Notes: generated by a model from the letters alone, not told the origin. Numbered from the stretch's first letter, positions 12,001 to 18,614 are shown. The stretch: DNA of 64,000 nucleotides from Elusimicrobiales bacterium (GCA_028713125.1 JAQTOU010000004.1:62001-126000), one strand, 5' to 3'. Numbers and translations are program-made.

Positions 12001-12302
12001 AGGTGGACGCGGGCAGCGGCACGCTGGTCATGACCTTCCAGGCCAACGGGGCCATCAGGTCCTCCCCGGTGGCGGTGCCGGCCTCCTACTCCGGCCTTGC
12101 GGCCGGGGAGGACTACGTCTATTTCGGCTGCGACGACGGTTATATTTATGCCGTAAACGCGAATACCGGGCAGCTGCGCAGCGGTTGGCCGGTGGCCACG
12201 GGCGGTCCGGTGCGCTCGGACCCGGTGGTGGACCTGGACACCCTTACACTTATGGCCGGCTCCAGCGACGGTAAAACTTATGTGCTGTATATAGGGCCCT
12301 GA
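3..12302 (+). CDS. Giant Ig-like repeat surface protein with lamin-tail and PQQ-propeller domains (5' partial)
   Basis: The reading frame is open from the first bases, and those codons continue a repeat, so the true start lies upstream; about 4,099 residues are visible. Nineteen complete copies plus one partial copy of a roughly 90-100 residue module are present. Each has an NNQAGDD-x-W-R opening, a YNVDF strand, a SYTADW strand and an ending like NYISVRAWD...DAFYVKKDTTAP. Fibronectin-III-like modules interrupt the tract near 425-715, 2400-2685, 6390-7080 and 9040-9385. A Trp-rich, propeller-like section spans about 7100-8350. Two lamin-tail-like domains (INEV...IELYN) lie near 9386-10230, and a PQQ-like propeller occupies about 11205-12299. 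This architecture suggests an exported surface or matrix protein; adhesion is inference. No sorting signal is visible at the C-terminus. The next gene, 31 bases on, has the same propeller/Fn3 style. Confidence 0.85.
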   Translation, partial: NYVSVRAWDVSGATTTANDVFYVRKDITAPSVANNQAGDDTWRSVNNGAYNVDFGDAGGSALERFEIKITTGPGQTGTVVAGWYAPASGINSNSYTADWGLAASTFTALPEGIGRVSVRVYDNAGNMAELADAFYVKKDTTAPSAPAAVSPADLAPRATLSPLFDWSDSSDGSSGIYGYSLEVSTAAGFAPLAYSASPSASQQAGALSAGTTHYWRIRALDNAGNYSGYSAAFRVVVDTIAPVITDNQAGEFSWRNADPGAVYNVPFTDNMTGLDTMEYSAWTGPGQTGSNQAGWTVISSGTPRLSYPGPWGINFSLLGAGTNYISARAWDVAGSTAVRADVFTVLKDTSGPDFINNQAGDDAWRASNPGAVYDVDFRDLYSKVATIQYRITSLPAQGGSVLVDWSDIASGLSVSTYSANWGLSAGNWALLAQGANYVTVRAFDRLDQSSALADAFYIKKDTTAPAAADNQGDVALAASQADVQAMNVDFSDTGGSLLSRAQYSAWTAPGRTGGEVIAWTDIAANINAASYTADWPVNYLALPNLAFTYISVRVYDNAGNVSYYNDAFSVYKEGSGPSIINSQAGDDTWRGSNDGLYNVDFQSESGFNLDYFQVTAATSAASPSYLVAWTSAAWSIGSTAYSANWALPQAVFDALAPGKNYISARVYDLQPSFSVLDNAFYVYKDTSAPSLGLYQAGDTAWQGAAGKTYNVDFFDTLSGLATAQYRITSQPAQAGTVLKDWTDIASPGGAASYTADWTVDFDALQEWATGYVTVRAFDALAQSSSAADAFYILKDTTPPTAPAAVSPADKAAYSAAAAAFDWTDSSDLRSGVAGYELQSSLYENFSSVYASSVTAVSQASLSGIPSGNYYWRARAFDRASNYSAYSATRAFTVDTSSPEIVNNQPAQTAWLVSDPGAVFDVDFRDLASGVTTAQYRVTSAPAGGGALLKNWTDILSSTGTLYAAADWALDFAALSDGLNYVSVRAFDRVDLSSTAADVFVVRKDTSAPAITNSQAGDNTWRRTSGSVYNVDFADLGAGVATAQYRITSLPAQGGTVLKDWTIIFTSTGTPSYTADWPVDFFALAETATNYVSVRAYDTLGNLRTLNDVFYALKDVTNPAILDNQPDNNAWYASDPGAVYNVGFTDLGGAKLDRFQTRITSGPAGTGTLILDWTDRVLNINATYYSQPWGPDFNSLGEGPNYISARVYDNAGNSAGQADVFSVRKDTTPPAVQNNQAGDDSWRSANNGAYNVDFLDTGGSGVDYFEVKATTDAAGSGTPLFDWTSLATGINAQSYTTDWALTAQMWDLLGNGTSYISVRVWDAAGSSAAAAGAFYIRKDTQAVSITDNQAGDDVWRGLNNGLYNIDGQALGGSPLDRFEVRSSTLPGNLGPFTSAWTAAVAGLNSYTYASDWGVPAPVFSAMLSGYLNYVSVRAYNQAGFYAELSDAFYVRKDTVTPQVINNIAGGDLNWRNGPGTLYNVDLADSGGSLLSGLEVRASTNAASGPYLFDWTVLQAGINSGSYTAGFALPASSFSLLMEGVTNYISLRTYDVAGNTATVADAFFVLKDTTVPALVNNQPGDSSWRRSSGTVYNVDFTDAGGSRLSKAQVRASANAGTLGPWYFDWSDAVTGINSNAYSADWPLPQGLWTLLGEGTNYISVQAWDNAGSTATFGFQPFFILKDTTAPVFVNGEAGGDAAWTNSGRSYNLDFNDPMSGLAAAEYSASTTPASADGGVKGWTTIALPGGALSYSADWPLDFASLKEGVTNYVSVRAWDVAGSTAALADAFYVKKDTTPPTAANNQAGEFSWRNSNGGSYNIDFADAGGSRISKFQLKASTGPGGSGILALDWTDNITAIDLNSYAVDWPLSIGVWNALYDSATNYISVRVWDNAGSSYTITDAFNVLKDTTAPAIINNQAGDNTWRDTAGTLYNVDFADGGSLVSSAAYTAWTGPGRTGTQARAWTQIFGAPAASYTADWAADFNSLAQGPNYISVRAWDAAGNQGELTDAFYIRKDTAAPVITDLQDGDTTWYRLNPGAVFNIDFADASIGVSSAAYEAWTGLNRTGSNVVPSTPIFSGSPVSAYTQNWGLYAADWPLLAPGTNYITVTAWDGLGRSSVAADNFYILKDTVPPSDITTLAAVRLTAPADEGDLYAAWNAPGDNGLTGNASYYMIRYKTSAFAGQSDFDAAAVYVSTLAPRAPGSAEGLTMTGLTAGVTYYIAVEAVDKAGNTGALSNMTSNYAGVDLTPPGAISDLLSAAADFQGQAALTWTAPGEGVKGVTNSGTAAAYIVRYATFAINAGNFSAPAVSTFTQSWTPLAYGQAEARIVDGLTPGATYSIAIKAVDDRGNVGPVSNVTVATATPAGAAAGMIVYGLGASNIPQYRNWSPDTWGAETGSLATAATVRWSVLKSVPVVANAKIGGFLASDNSLKFLKWDGVASSWTNITPAAAPAPAGSATRKFDLAPENLTGRMMAAYYNGTAGAVSYAVWSATASTWAAAPASLPLTGLTGAVNFVRLKSMPGTDRILLLALDANSRLSAAVWTGTAWSGVQSLATAASIATRECFDGDWESQTGNALALWGAGTATSYSVWRATSAAWETAQAGPAIGAAAANWLRVAADPATNRLGASIMTVTPSWYVSIWQSALGTEAWTVSPAAGTGRSNAVRVTDAAWEAQSGKFMAAGVTSANPTRFSYLTWLNGTWTPASPSAATVNTNTTFVGNINWLALVPDPNTSKITALGIDTLSIMKTTLWGGSTWAGAGASSNFAHTTGISDFNYESAGLAFDRQDPVPPTVIDNQAGDDNWRNSRVYYNIDATDSGGSRLASIQTRIFTQPNGGGTLLQDWTDQVSGINSDSYAADWQFTQGTFDLLPQGRSYVGVRARDNAGNSSSYILDAFYVYKDTIAPTVTNNLDPDYDPAWRNSDQGAVYNVDFADTGGSNLRSLEYSASSGPAQTGIQTLGWTVISSGAVGAIYTANWPLSFSLLGHGTNYITVRAIDNAFSTATLVDAFRILKDTQPPAAITGLAAAAGPVRGSVNLSWTAPGDNGSSDNNEGGYYIVKSATFQLTTDALFNAASTYAQAWTPAAAGQPEARVLYDFAVGQTYYFAVKTGDKAGNISALSNQAASLPQVSNVYINEVYPSGASAGQDWIELYNNTASTFTLAGWTLVYDQGSIDLPGPEVTVWTGAAVDRSSVNATFLITPNTNLNGAQSYHVILKDAGGNRVDRVQWPVLSAGRSFARITDGNADYFDADPTPTQNYANALATDTVRINEVSYGALAGQFIELYNTGASTPTLAGYYLRSSYNGRFRFTRKLYADSYALADQSSVSDEAQAYTSVFGGSGLAAAGDFVVLENSAGQTVDRVVWQSGAAYSLRNYKAALVSAADWAPANSGVSIGRTPAEGADTDHDSADFSAQAAATPASRNNNSGLAAANTLSYPAASQILPRRFPLRLSLGAVSSAGTGNNIVLSRTGGAADQYSPHLYRLADIGFDLASLAAQSTSQAGLSFADQDGRTLVDGAVYKLTLNSGTGSGSAPQINRAGLVYDASVHAVNASSVAPQRLGENSSAAVVRFEVYNNSPAGYNSVEIASFTVRLLDQDLLPLDTAKARNLFASVSLVKDSASGMSGIYESGLDLDIATSVVKASLALGAGGALTITVPSLAASMTQAASTAAYYAVFEAAQFASTQTPNTFRVSFDPAADLVLRDSPSSEAQSFTPGASVQTSSSVINVPAAPPPGTSWPFDAGIQAGVVSPIDYYMGSIVSSSVYVSALDGTLRSVDKNGLSKWDFQTFPLSPIRTSPAVREEGGSVYLYFANDNGDVYKVKDNDISSQQIWKRQLGVPVRSNPVDSGSKLYFGASNAKVYCLNKADGSDCAGWTYDSGFTAPMSGTLSLDDRTPGVNASWIGLEDGKVVRFLTANGIISSYFQTGGAIKSSPYADAAYLGGNNLYVTSTDGRIYSRTSANLTTIPTDWSDFDSGSPIYTSPFKDLETGKYMYFGNDAGRLYKVDAGSGTLVMTFQANGAIRSSPVAVPASYSGLAAGEDYVYFGCDDGYIYAVNANTGQLRSGWPVATGGPVRSDPVVDLDTLTLMAGSSDGKTYVLYIGP
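97..9042 (+). repeat. Tandem ~285 bp repeats encoding NNQAGDD-type Ig-like modules
   Basis: The coding sequence repeats in units of about 270-300 bases, most easily spotted by the recurring aataaccaggccgg opening (for example near 97, 1067, 3699, 4038, 5394 and 5744). Copies are divergent rather than identical, and Fn3-like and propeller-like inserts separate some of them. The tract could recombine or collapse in assemblies. Confidence 0.8.
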
Positions 12303-12333
12303 AGAAGCGCGTGGGACGAAGAGGAAGACCGTT

Positions 12334-15300
12334 ATGAGGAACACCTGTCGGTTAATTGAATTCAAACAGCCCCGGAAAAAGTTCCGGCCGCGGCGCTTCG
12401 CTTTCCTATTCCTCGTTCTCGGCCTTTCTTCCCTCTCCTTTCTCCGGGCCGCCGATTGGCCGCTGTTCCGCAACGACGCCGCTCGGACCGGATTCACTTC
12501 CGAACAGGCGTATCCGCCGCTGACCCCGGCCTGGAGTTTCGAAGTCCAGGGGGACGTTACCGCCGGGCCGGTAGTATACGGAGGCGTCGTTTATGCCACG
12601 GCCAGGACGGGCAACGTGTACGCGCTGAACGCCTTTACGGGGGAGCTTATCTGGGATTATTCCAGCGACGACTGGATAGACGCGTCGCCGGCTGTCTCGA
12701 GCGCGGCCGTCTACGCGGCCGGCCGCGACGGGCGGCTTTACGCGCTCGACCGCCTTACGGGGCAGCTGCTGTGGCAGGCGGAACTCAGCGCGCCTTCGGA
12801 CTCCAGCCCTCTCTTTTTAGACGGCAGGGTCTATGTCGGCGTGGGCGCCCCCGTCAGGAAACTTAAGGCTTTCGACGCCGCCACGGGGACGCTGTTGTGG
12901 GAAAAGCAGGCCGCCCAGCCGCTGGAATCCGCCCCTTCCACCGACGGGAGCTCGGTCTATTACGGGTCCAACGCCGGGCGCGTTTACGCAGTTAACGCCG
13001 TTACCGGCCTTGATACCTGGCCGGCCCCCGGTTACTTCCAGACTATAGGAAGTTTCGGCATGAACGCCGTTCCCGTCAGCGGAGGCTCCGTTTACGCGCT
13101 GCCGGGTCACGACGAGAAGAAGATGTTCAGGCTCCTTGCCGCCGACCGCTCTGAGGCCGCGGTCACCCGGGATTTCGCCGAGCTGCCGGGGCTGGCCAGC
13201 GAGAACGAGGTGACTTCCCCGGTCGTGTCCCCGTACGGGATCTTCGCCGGCGCCGGCTCCCGGCCGCACAATATCTACGCTTTCGACGCGGCTTCACTGG
13301 AGGACCTGTATTTCAGTTCCCCGACCGCCGGCAATCTCGGGTCTTTCGGCATGCTGTCCTCCCCGGCGATGGCGAACGGGGTGCTGTATTTCGGGACCGT
13401 GGACGCGCGGCTTATCGCCATAAGCTCCTCCGGCGCGGTGCTGCCTGGGACGATAACGCTTTCTTCCTCCTCCTACTCCTCTCCGGCGGTCTCGAACGGT
13501 TTCGTCTACACCGGCGTGCTGGGGGGCAAGATCCTGGCTTACAAGGCCTCTCTTGTAACCGCCATCTCGGCCCCCGGCAGGTACGATGTTCTTGACGGGA
13601 CGGTTCCGGTGTACGGCTACATTAAAAACCCCGCCTTAACGGCCTATACGCTGGAGTACGGGGCGGGCGACGCGCCCTCCTCATGGACCCGTGTGAGCTC
13701 GGCCGCGGCGACCTCCGAAATTTCCGGAGGCCTCCTGGGGCAGTGGGATACCGCTTTGATCGCGAACGGGCTCTATACTCTGCGCCTGACCGCGTCCGAG
13801 TCTTCCCCGTCCGGGACCCTGCCGCAGGCTAAAGCCGTGGTCAGGGTGAACCATGTCCCGCAGCCGCCGTCGGGACTTTCAGCGTCCGACGAGCCCGCAG
13901 ACAGCGGGAATAAACTGCGGCTTAACTGGACAGCTTCCCCTTCGGCCTGGGTTACGGCCTACCGCGTTTACCGCGGGGCCTCCGGAGGCCCGCTCTCCTA
14001 TCTTGCCCAGGTAAGCACCCCGGCTTTGACCTACCTGGACGCTTCGGCCGTAACGGGTTCCACCTACACCTACGCGGTGCGCTCGTTCGACGGCTATTCG
14101 GAATCCGCCGCCTCCGGCCAGGCCTCGGCCTTCTCGATAAATAATAATCCGTCTTCCGACTCTGTCGCGCCCTCCGCCCCTGCCGGCCTTTCCGCCGCGC
14201 CGGGGGCTTCAGGGGGTACGGCGGCGCTGGCCTGGACCGCGCCGGGCAATGACGGGATAGTCGGCTCGGCGGCCGGCTACGAGATACGCTACGCGACCTA
14301 TTCTTTCGCCTGGGCCTCCGGCTCCGTCTGGAAGAGTAGCCGCCCCGCCGCGGGCCCTTATGGCACGGCCGAGGCGGAAACCGTCTCCCGCCTGTTCGGC
14401 GGGGTCACCTATTATTTCCTGGTCAAAGCTTACGACTTCAACTCCAATTATTCGCCGGCGTCGAACGCCGCTTCCTCGCTGGCGACACTCGACCTGGTCC
14501 CGCCGGCGGCTCCTTCCTCGCTCCAGGTAGCCGATAAGCCGGGCGACCACGGCGGCGCCCTCGTCCTTGGCTGGCTCCCCTCCCCCGACGACGGGGCCGG
14601 GGCCGGCGATGTGTACGGCTATAAGATATTCCGCTCCGAGTCTTCCGGCGTCCTGGCTTCGAGCGCGCCGTACGCGGAGGTGGGGCCCGGCTACTCCGTT
14701 TATACGGACACCGCGGCCCCGGAGAACATCAAGTTTTATTACGCGGTGGCCGCTTTCGACAGCACCAATAATTCCACGACGACCGCGGAGGCTTACGGGG
14801 TATCCGCCGATAACTGGCGGTTCCTCGATAAATCCAACGGCGGCACCGTGAGGCTGGCCGACGGCGCGGAAGTCAATATTCCCCCGGACTCGGCCTCGGC
14901 CAACGACAGCATCCTCGTCGTGAGGCTTGAGCAGGCGGATTATTTCGGGACATCGGCCAGGGTAAGCGCTGATACCGGCGGCGCCAGGCCTACCGGGATA
15001 GTGTACGAGATAAAATTCGAGAACCCCGCCACCAAGCTCCTGAAGGCCGCCACGCTCACCCTGCCCTATACTCCGGCAGAAATAGGTTCCATCCCTGAGG
15101 CGAACCTGCGGGTCTACCTCCTCGACGGCGCGCGCTGGTCCCTGGTCAACACCTCCCGCGTGCTGCCGGAGCAGCATAAGGTCAGCGCGGAGGTGGAGCA
15201 TTTCTCGGTCTATTCCGTCATGGGCTACGTGCCTTCCGGGGCCCTCCTGGCCGCGGGGTCCGTTTACACGTATCCTAACCCGGCAAAGGGCGATACCCTT

Positions 15301-15528
15301 ACTTTCAAGTTCCTGCCGGCGGACACTTCTTTCGTGGCCATAGACGTTTACAACGTCGCGGGCGAGAAAGTGGCGCGGCTTGAAAAAGCCGGCTGCCCGG
15401 GCGGGGTTACTTCCGAGATAACCTGGATAATAAAGAATATCGCCAGCGGCGTGTACGTTTACCGCGTCGAGGCGCTGAGCGCCCTGGGCAAGAAGTCCGT
15501 TACCAAGAAACTGGCGATAATACATTAA
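12334..15528 (+). CDS. Exported PQQ-like propeller / Fn3 protein with FlgD/T9SS-like C-terminal domain
   Basis: 1,064 residues. The ATG at 12334 follows an AGAGGAAG ribosome site. A long basic N-region and a hydrophobic run (FAFLFLVLGLSSLSFLRA) form a signal peptide. Residues about 40-400 are PQQ-like propeller blades (repeated VYALNAFTGELIW-type strands). Three fibronectin-III-like domains follow at about 500-830, then a ZU5-like sandwich at about 835-975 (GGTVRLADGAEVNIPPDS). The last ~85 residues match the FlgD Ig-like/type A T9SS sorting pattern: YPNPAKGD, VYNVAGEKV and ASGVYVYRVEA, ending in Lys-rich KKLAIIH. It is probably secreted and surface-attached. It lies between the giant repeat protein and a PorV-like barrel, so these may form one export/display unit; that link is inference. 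Confidence 0.85.
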   Translation: MRNTCRLIEFKQPRKKFRPRRFAFLFLVLGLSSLSFLRAADWPLFRNDAARTGFTSEQAYPPLTPAWSFEVQGDVTAGPVVYGGVVYATARTGNVYALNAFTGELIWDYSSDDWIDASPAVSSAAVYAAGRDGRLYALDRLTGQLLWQAELSAPSDSSPLFLDGRVYVGVGAPVRKLKAFDAATGTLLWEKQAAQPLESAPSTDGSSVYYGSNAGRVYAVNAVTGLDTWPAPGYFQTIGSFGMNAVPVSGGSVYALPGHDEKKMFRLLAADRSEAAVTRDFAELPGLASENEVTSPVVSPYGIFAGAGSRPHNIYAFDAASLEDLYFSSPTAGNLGSFGMLSSPAMANGVLYFGTVDARLIAISSSGAVLPGTITLSSSSYSSPAVSNGFVYTGVLGGKILAYKASLVTAISAPGRYDVLDGTVPVYGYIKNPALTAYTLEYGAGDAPSSWTRVSSAAATSEISGGLLGQWDTALIANGLYTLRLTASESSPSGTLPQAKAVVRVNHVPQPPSGLSASDEPADSGNKLRLNWTASPSAWVTAYRVYRGASGGPLSYLAQVSTPALTYLDASAVTGSTYTYAVRSFDGYSESAASGQASAFSINNNPSSDSVAPSAPAGLSAAPGASGGTAALAWTAPGNDGIVGSAAGYEIRYATYSFAWASGSVWKSSRPAAGPYGTAEAETVSRLFGGVTYYFLVKAYDFNSNYSPASNAASSLATLDLVPPAAPSSLQVADKPGDHGGALVLGWLPSPDDGAGAGDVYGYKIFRSESSGVLASSAPYAEVGPGYSVYTDTAAPENIKFYYAVAAFDSTNNSTTTAEAYGVSADNWRFLDKSNGGTVRLADGAEVNIPPDSASANDSILVVRLEQADYFGTSARVSADTGGARPTGIVYEIKFENPATKLLKAATLTLPYTPAEIGSIPEANLRVYLLDGARWSLVNTSRVLPEQHKVSAEVEHFSVYSVMGYVPSGALLAAGSVYTYPNPAKGDTLTFKFLPADTSFVAIDVYNVAGEKVARLEKAGCPGGVTSEITWIIKNIASGVYVYRVEALSALGKKSVTKKLAIIH

Positions 15529-15532
15529 GAGT

Positions 15533-15560
15533 AATCGGAGATCGTGGATCGTGAGTCGGG
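15533..15560 (+). repeat. Heptanucleotide repeat patch (TCGNNNA units)
   Basis: Between two genes the sequence reads tcggaga, tcgtgga, tcgtgag, tcggg, a seven-base period matching longer patches at 47635, 50594 and 52537. It sits immediately upstream of the PorV-like start. Confidence 0.55.
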
Positions 15561-15583
15561 TAGCGGGAATTTTTGAGGCTCTT

Positions 15584-17137
15584 ATGAAATTGAAAGGCAA
15601 GTTCGAGAATCTGAAGAATGTCTTTGTCCTGAAAAAGCAAAGCGTTATATTCCTGTCCGTCTTTATTTGCCAGTTCTTGGTCATGAACCCGCAGCCGGTT
15701 AGCGCCGCCAGGATCTATCCGTCGGCGGGGACCACTTCGGCTTCTTTCCTTAAGATAGGCGTGGGGGCCCGCGCCGTTTCCATGGCCGGCGCCTATACGG
15801 CCCTGTCCGACGACGCCTATGCCGTATACTGGAACCCGGCGGGCCTCGCCCTGCCCGTGGGAAAGACCCTGGTCTTCACCCATAACGAATATTTCCAGGG
15901 GCTTGGCCAGGAATATTTCGGCTTTACCCTCCCCGGCGAGAACATAAAGCTGCTGAAGGGCAGCATTCTCCGGAGCGGGCATCTGGGGCTGGGGCTTAAC
16001 TATTTTTACACGCCGAAGGACATGGAGCGGCGCAGCGGCCTGAACGAAACCTTTGTCGCCGTTTCCCCGGTGGAGGGGAAGTTCAGCGCCTATGACCTTG
16101 CCTTCTCGGCCGCCTATGGCTTCAGCTATGACCGGGACCTGCGGCTAGGCGCGGCTTTCAAAGTGATAAGGCAGAGCATAGACACGGAGGCCGGGAACAC
16201 CGCGGCGCTCGACCTGGGCGCTCTTTACGACTTCCCCTGGCTTGACCGCCAGTTTACCGCGGGTTTTTCCGTGCAGAACCTGGGCCCGGGGGTAAAGCTC
16301 AATTCAAAGAGTTTCCCGCTGCCGCTCACCTTCAAAGCGGGCCTGAGCCACCGTATTTATGAAAAAGGCCTGCTTGTCGCCCTGGATGTTTCAAAGCCGA
16401 TAGATAACTATCCTTCCCTGGCCGTCGGGCTCGAACACCCGCTTTCCGACAAGCTATTCCTGCGTACCGGCTACCGCTACCGGCAGCACGGCAACGAATT
16501 GGGCGCTTTTTCCGGTTTATCGGCCGGGCTCGGCTTCGTTTACAACGACCTCCGCTTTGACTACGCCTTTACGCCTTTCGGCGACCTTGGCGTAGCTCAC
16601 CGCATCTCGCTGTCTTTCCGCTTCCGGCCGCCTTCGATCCCGGAGCCCAAGCGCCCTACCGGGGCTGAGCCGGCGGTCGAGCGCCTGGAGGGGGCCGCCT
16701 TTACGCAATATACGGTTATGAAGCGGCCCCTGAGGATCTCCCCGCATGGCGTGGATTACGCGGTCGAAGCGGTTTCCTCCCGCGCGGCGCTTTCCCGTAT
16801 AGATTTCAGAAGCCGCCAGCGCGGCTCCGAGGAGATAAACCTGGAAGTGATGGAAGGGACCCTGCCGCAGGTCTTGTCCGCCCGGCTGCCTAAAGGGTAC
16901 CGGCCTTTATTGGCCTGGCAGTTCGGCCCCGGGTTCGCCGGCGCGAACGGGGATATAAAACTTACTTTCAGTTTTTTGGAGGCCGTGGTAAAGTCTGGCG
17001 AGCCCGGGCTCTTTTACCTGACCTCCTCCGGCTGGCGAAAAAATTATCTGGAGCCGTCCGTCTGCGTGGAAGGAGTTTGCTCGCTTTCCGCCGGAGTTCC
17101 GCTGAGCTCCCACTACGTGTTTGCGATCAGGAACTAA
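15584..17137 (+). CDS. PorV/PorQ-family outer-membrane beta-barrel protein
   Basis: 517 residues from the ATG at 15584, chosen because GAGG lies six bases upstream; a GTG at 15551 is in frame but falls in a repeat patch. The signal peptide is SVIFLSVFICQFLVMNPQPVSA. The mature N-terminus has the family hallmark: TTSASFLKIGVGARAVSMAG, then AYTALSDDAYAVYWNPAGLA. Alternating beta strands with aromatic girdle residues run to about residue 350, consistent with a FadL/PorV-like barrel. About 150 further residues form a soluble C-terminal extension of unknown role, which is longer than a plain PorV. In Bacteroidetes, PorV shuttles T9SS cargo. Here the upstream gene carries a T9SS-like C-terminal domain, so a cargo-handling role is plausible but unproven. 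Its stop codon overlaps that of the convergent ABC permease. Confidence 0.85.
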   Translation: MKLKGKFENLKNVFVLKKQSVIFLSVFICQFLVMNPQPVSAARIYPSAGTTSASFLKIGVGARAVSMAGAYTALSDDAYAVYWNPAGLALPVGKTLVFTHNEYFQGLGQEYFGFTLPGENIKLLKGSILRSGHLGLGLNYFYTPKDMERRSGLNETFVAVSPVEGKFSAYDLAFSAAYGFSYDRDLRLGAAFKVIRQSIDTEAGNTAALDLGALYDFPWLDRQFTAGFSVQNLGPGVKLNSKSFPLPLTFKAGLSHRIYEKGLLVALDVSKPIDNYPSLAVGLEHPLSDKLFLRTGYRYRQHGNELGAFSGLSAGLGFVYNDLRFDYAFTPFGDLGVAHRISLSFRFRPPSIPEPKRPTGAEPAVERLEGAAFTQYTVMKRPLRISPHGVDYAVEAVSSRAALSRIDFRSRQRGSEEINLEVMEGTLPQVLSARLPKGYRPLLAWQFGPGFAGANGDIKLTFSFLEAVVKSGEPGLFYLTSSGWRKNYLEPSVCVEGVCSLSAGVPLSSHYVFAIRN

Positions 17138-17946
17138 TATTCTCCCAGCGTCCCGGTTTTTCTCGCGCGGTTCACCGCGAGCGAAAAAAGCCGGACGCTC
17201 GCGGGGATCAGGACAATATTGAAAACCGTCAGGACGAGCAGGTCATGGCCGAGGGCGGCCGGGCCCGCGCCTTTATTCACGGCAAGCTGGAAGGCCCGCA
17301 CCGCGTAGGTGACCGGAAGCAAATTCGAGACCGCCAGCAGCCAGCCCGGCAGCACCGCTACCGGGAAGTAAACACCGCCAAGCAGACCCTCGAAATTGTT
17401 CAATACCCAGGCCAGCGGGTTGCCGCGCTTGAAAAGAACCACGAAGCAGGAGGAAATTATCCCGAGCGCCGCGAAACAGGCCGCGGAGAGCGCGAAAACC
17501 AGGGCCGCGGCCGGCCAGTTGGCCGCCGAGAAATCCAGTTTGAAAATAAATATCCCGGCCAGCGCGTAGACGACAAGCTCGAAGCTGGCGAACAGGAAGT
17601 TCCAGGCCGACATCGCCGCCAGGAAGGGGATGGTTTTCAGAGGCGTGGAAAGCGCGGCCTCGAGGGTGCCCTGCGTCTGCTCGAGCCGCAGCCGACCGGC
17701 ATAGGAACCGGCCCCGGTGCCGATATAGCCGAAGAAGGCCATGGCCGTGAACACATAAGCGAAGTAGCCGGTCCCGTAAGGTTCCAGGTGCGGGGCCAGG
17801 CCGCCGCCGAAAAGCCTGCCGATAAAATAAAATACGGCCAGGTTGGCCAGCGTGGCCAGCGCGCCCAGCGCGAAAGAAAGCCGGTAGCTTTTCTCCGCCA
17901 GGAAATCCCTGCGTATGAAGGCGGCGATGGTGCGGGCCGCGCTCAT
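17134..17946 (-). CDS. ABC-2 type transporter permease
   Basis: 270 residues with about six hydrophobic segments (for example LSFALGALATLANLAVFYFIG and AALVFALSAACFAALGIISS) and no periplasmic binding domain. The central DRD-like stretch RLRLEQTQGTLEAALSTPL is typical of ABC-2 export permeases. The start overlaps the ATPase stop by four bases, so the two proteins are translationally coupled and should form one exporter. Substrate is unknown: polysaccharide, lipid or drug export are all possible. The stop codon (TAG on this strand) shares bases with the TAA of the convergent PorV-like gene. Confidence 0.85.
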   Translation of the reverse strand: MSAARTIAAFIRRDFLAEKSYRLSFALGALATLANLAVFYFIGRLFGGGLAPHLEPYGTGYFAYVFTAMAFFGYIGTGAGSYAGRLRLEQTQGTLEAALSTPLKTIPFLAAMSAWNFLFASFELVVYALAGIFIFKLDFSAANWPAAALVFALSAACFAALGIISSCFVVLFKRGNPLAWVLNNFEGLLGGVYFPVAVLPGWLLAVSNLLPVTYAVRAFQLAVNKGAGPAALGHDLLVLTVFNIVLIPASVRLFSLAVNRARKTGTLGEY

Positions 17947-18614
17947 TTTTCGCCCCCGTTCTTGATCTTTCCCGCTTCCATGACTATTATTTTGTCGGCC
18001 GCGTCGCGCAGGAGTTCGGGAGAATGGCTGGAGACCAGCACCACGGAGGCCTTGCCGGCCTCTTTTATCAGCCCAAGCAGGCCCAGGCAGGCTCGCTTGT
18101 CCAGGCCGCGGAAAGGCTCGTCAAGGAGGAGCAGGGGGTGGCGGCGGGAAAAAGAGCGCAGCAGAGAAACTTTCTGCATATTTCCCTCGGATAGGCGGTC
18201 GAAGCGCTTTTCCAGGTCCGCCGGTGAAAGCCCCAGCCTGTCGCCCAGCAGCTTCGCCCGCTCCAGCGCCTGGGCGGCTGAAAGGCCGGCCAGCGCGCCG
18301 AAGAAGCGCAGGTTCTCGGCCGCGCTCAGCCGGAAGTAAAAAGCCCGCGGGTTGGAGGGACAATAGACCGAAAGCTCTCTCAGGCGACCGGAGCCCGCCG
18401 CCGCGCCGTCCGCAAGTATCGCTCCCCCGTCCGCTTCGATTATTCCCGCTAAGGTCTTGAAAAGGGTGGTTTTACCGGAACCGTTAGCTCCTTCCACCCC
18501 CAGGACGCCGGGCCCGGCCTCCAGGTCCAGCCCTGCCAGGGCGCACAGAGGCTGGCTCCCTGAAAAAGGCGGCGCCGGAAAAATCTTGATAAGCGCCCTG
18601 GCTTCTATTTTCAT
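17943..18614 (-). CDS. ABC transporter ATP-binding protein (ABC-2 exporter partner)
   Basis: 223 residues, a single nucleotide-binding domain. Walker A is GANGSGKT (42-49). The signature is LSEGNMQKV, a variant of LSGGQ seen in CcmA/ABC-2 exporters. Walker B with catalytic Glu is PLLLLDEPF, followed by the D-loop GLD and the switch His in SSHS. It powers the permease encoded by the overlapping downstream gene. No accessory gene on this strand hints at the cargo. It is transcribed divergently from the CaCA antiporter, sharing a 278-base intergenic region. Confidence 0.9.
   Translation of the reverse strand: MKIEARALIKIFPAPPFSGSQPLCALAGLDLEAGPGVLGVEGANGSGKTTLFKTLAGIIEADGGAILADGAAAGSGRLRELSVYCPSNPRAFYFRLSAAENLRFFGALAGLSAAQALERAKLLGDRLGLSPADLEKRFDRLSEGNMQKVSLLRSFSRRHPLLLLDEPFRGLDKRACLGLLGLIKEAGKASVVLVSSHSPELLRDAADKIIVMEAGKIKNGGEK

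Noticed and set aside
17077-18339. 420-residue plus-strand open frame over the ABC-2 exporter genes
   Set aside because: Arg/Gln/Glu-rich shadow; the minus-strand ATPase and permease have complete motifs.
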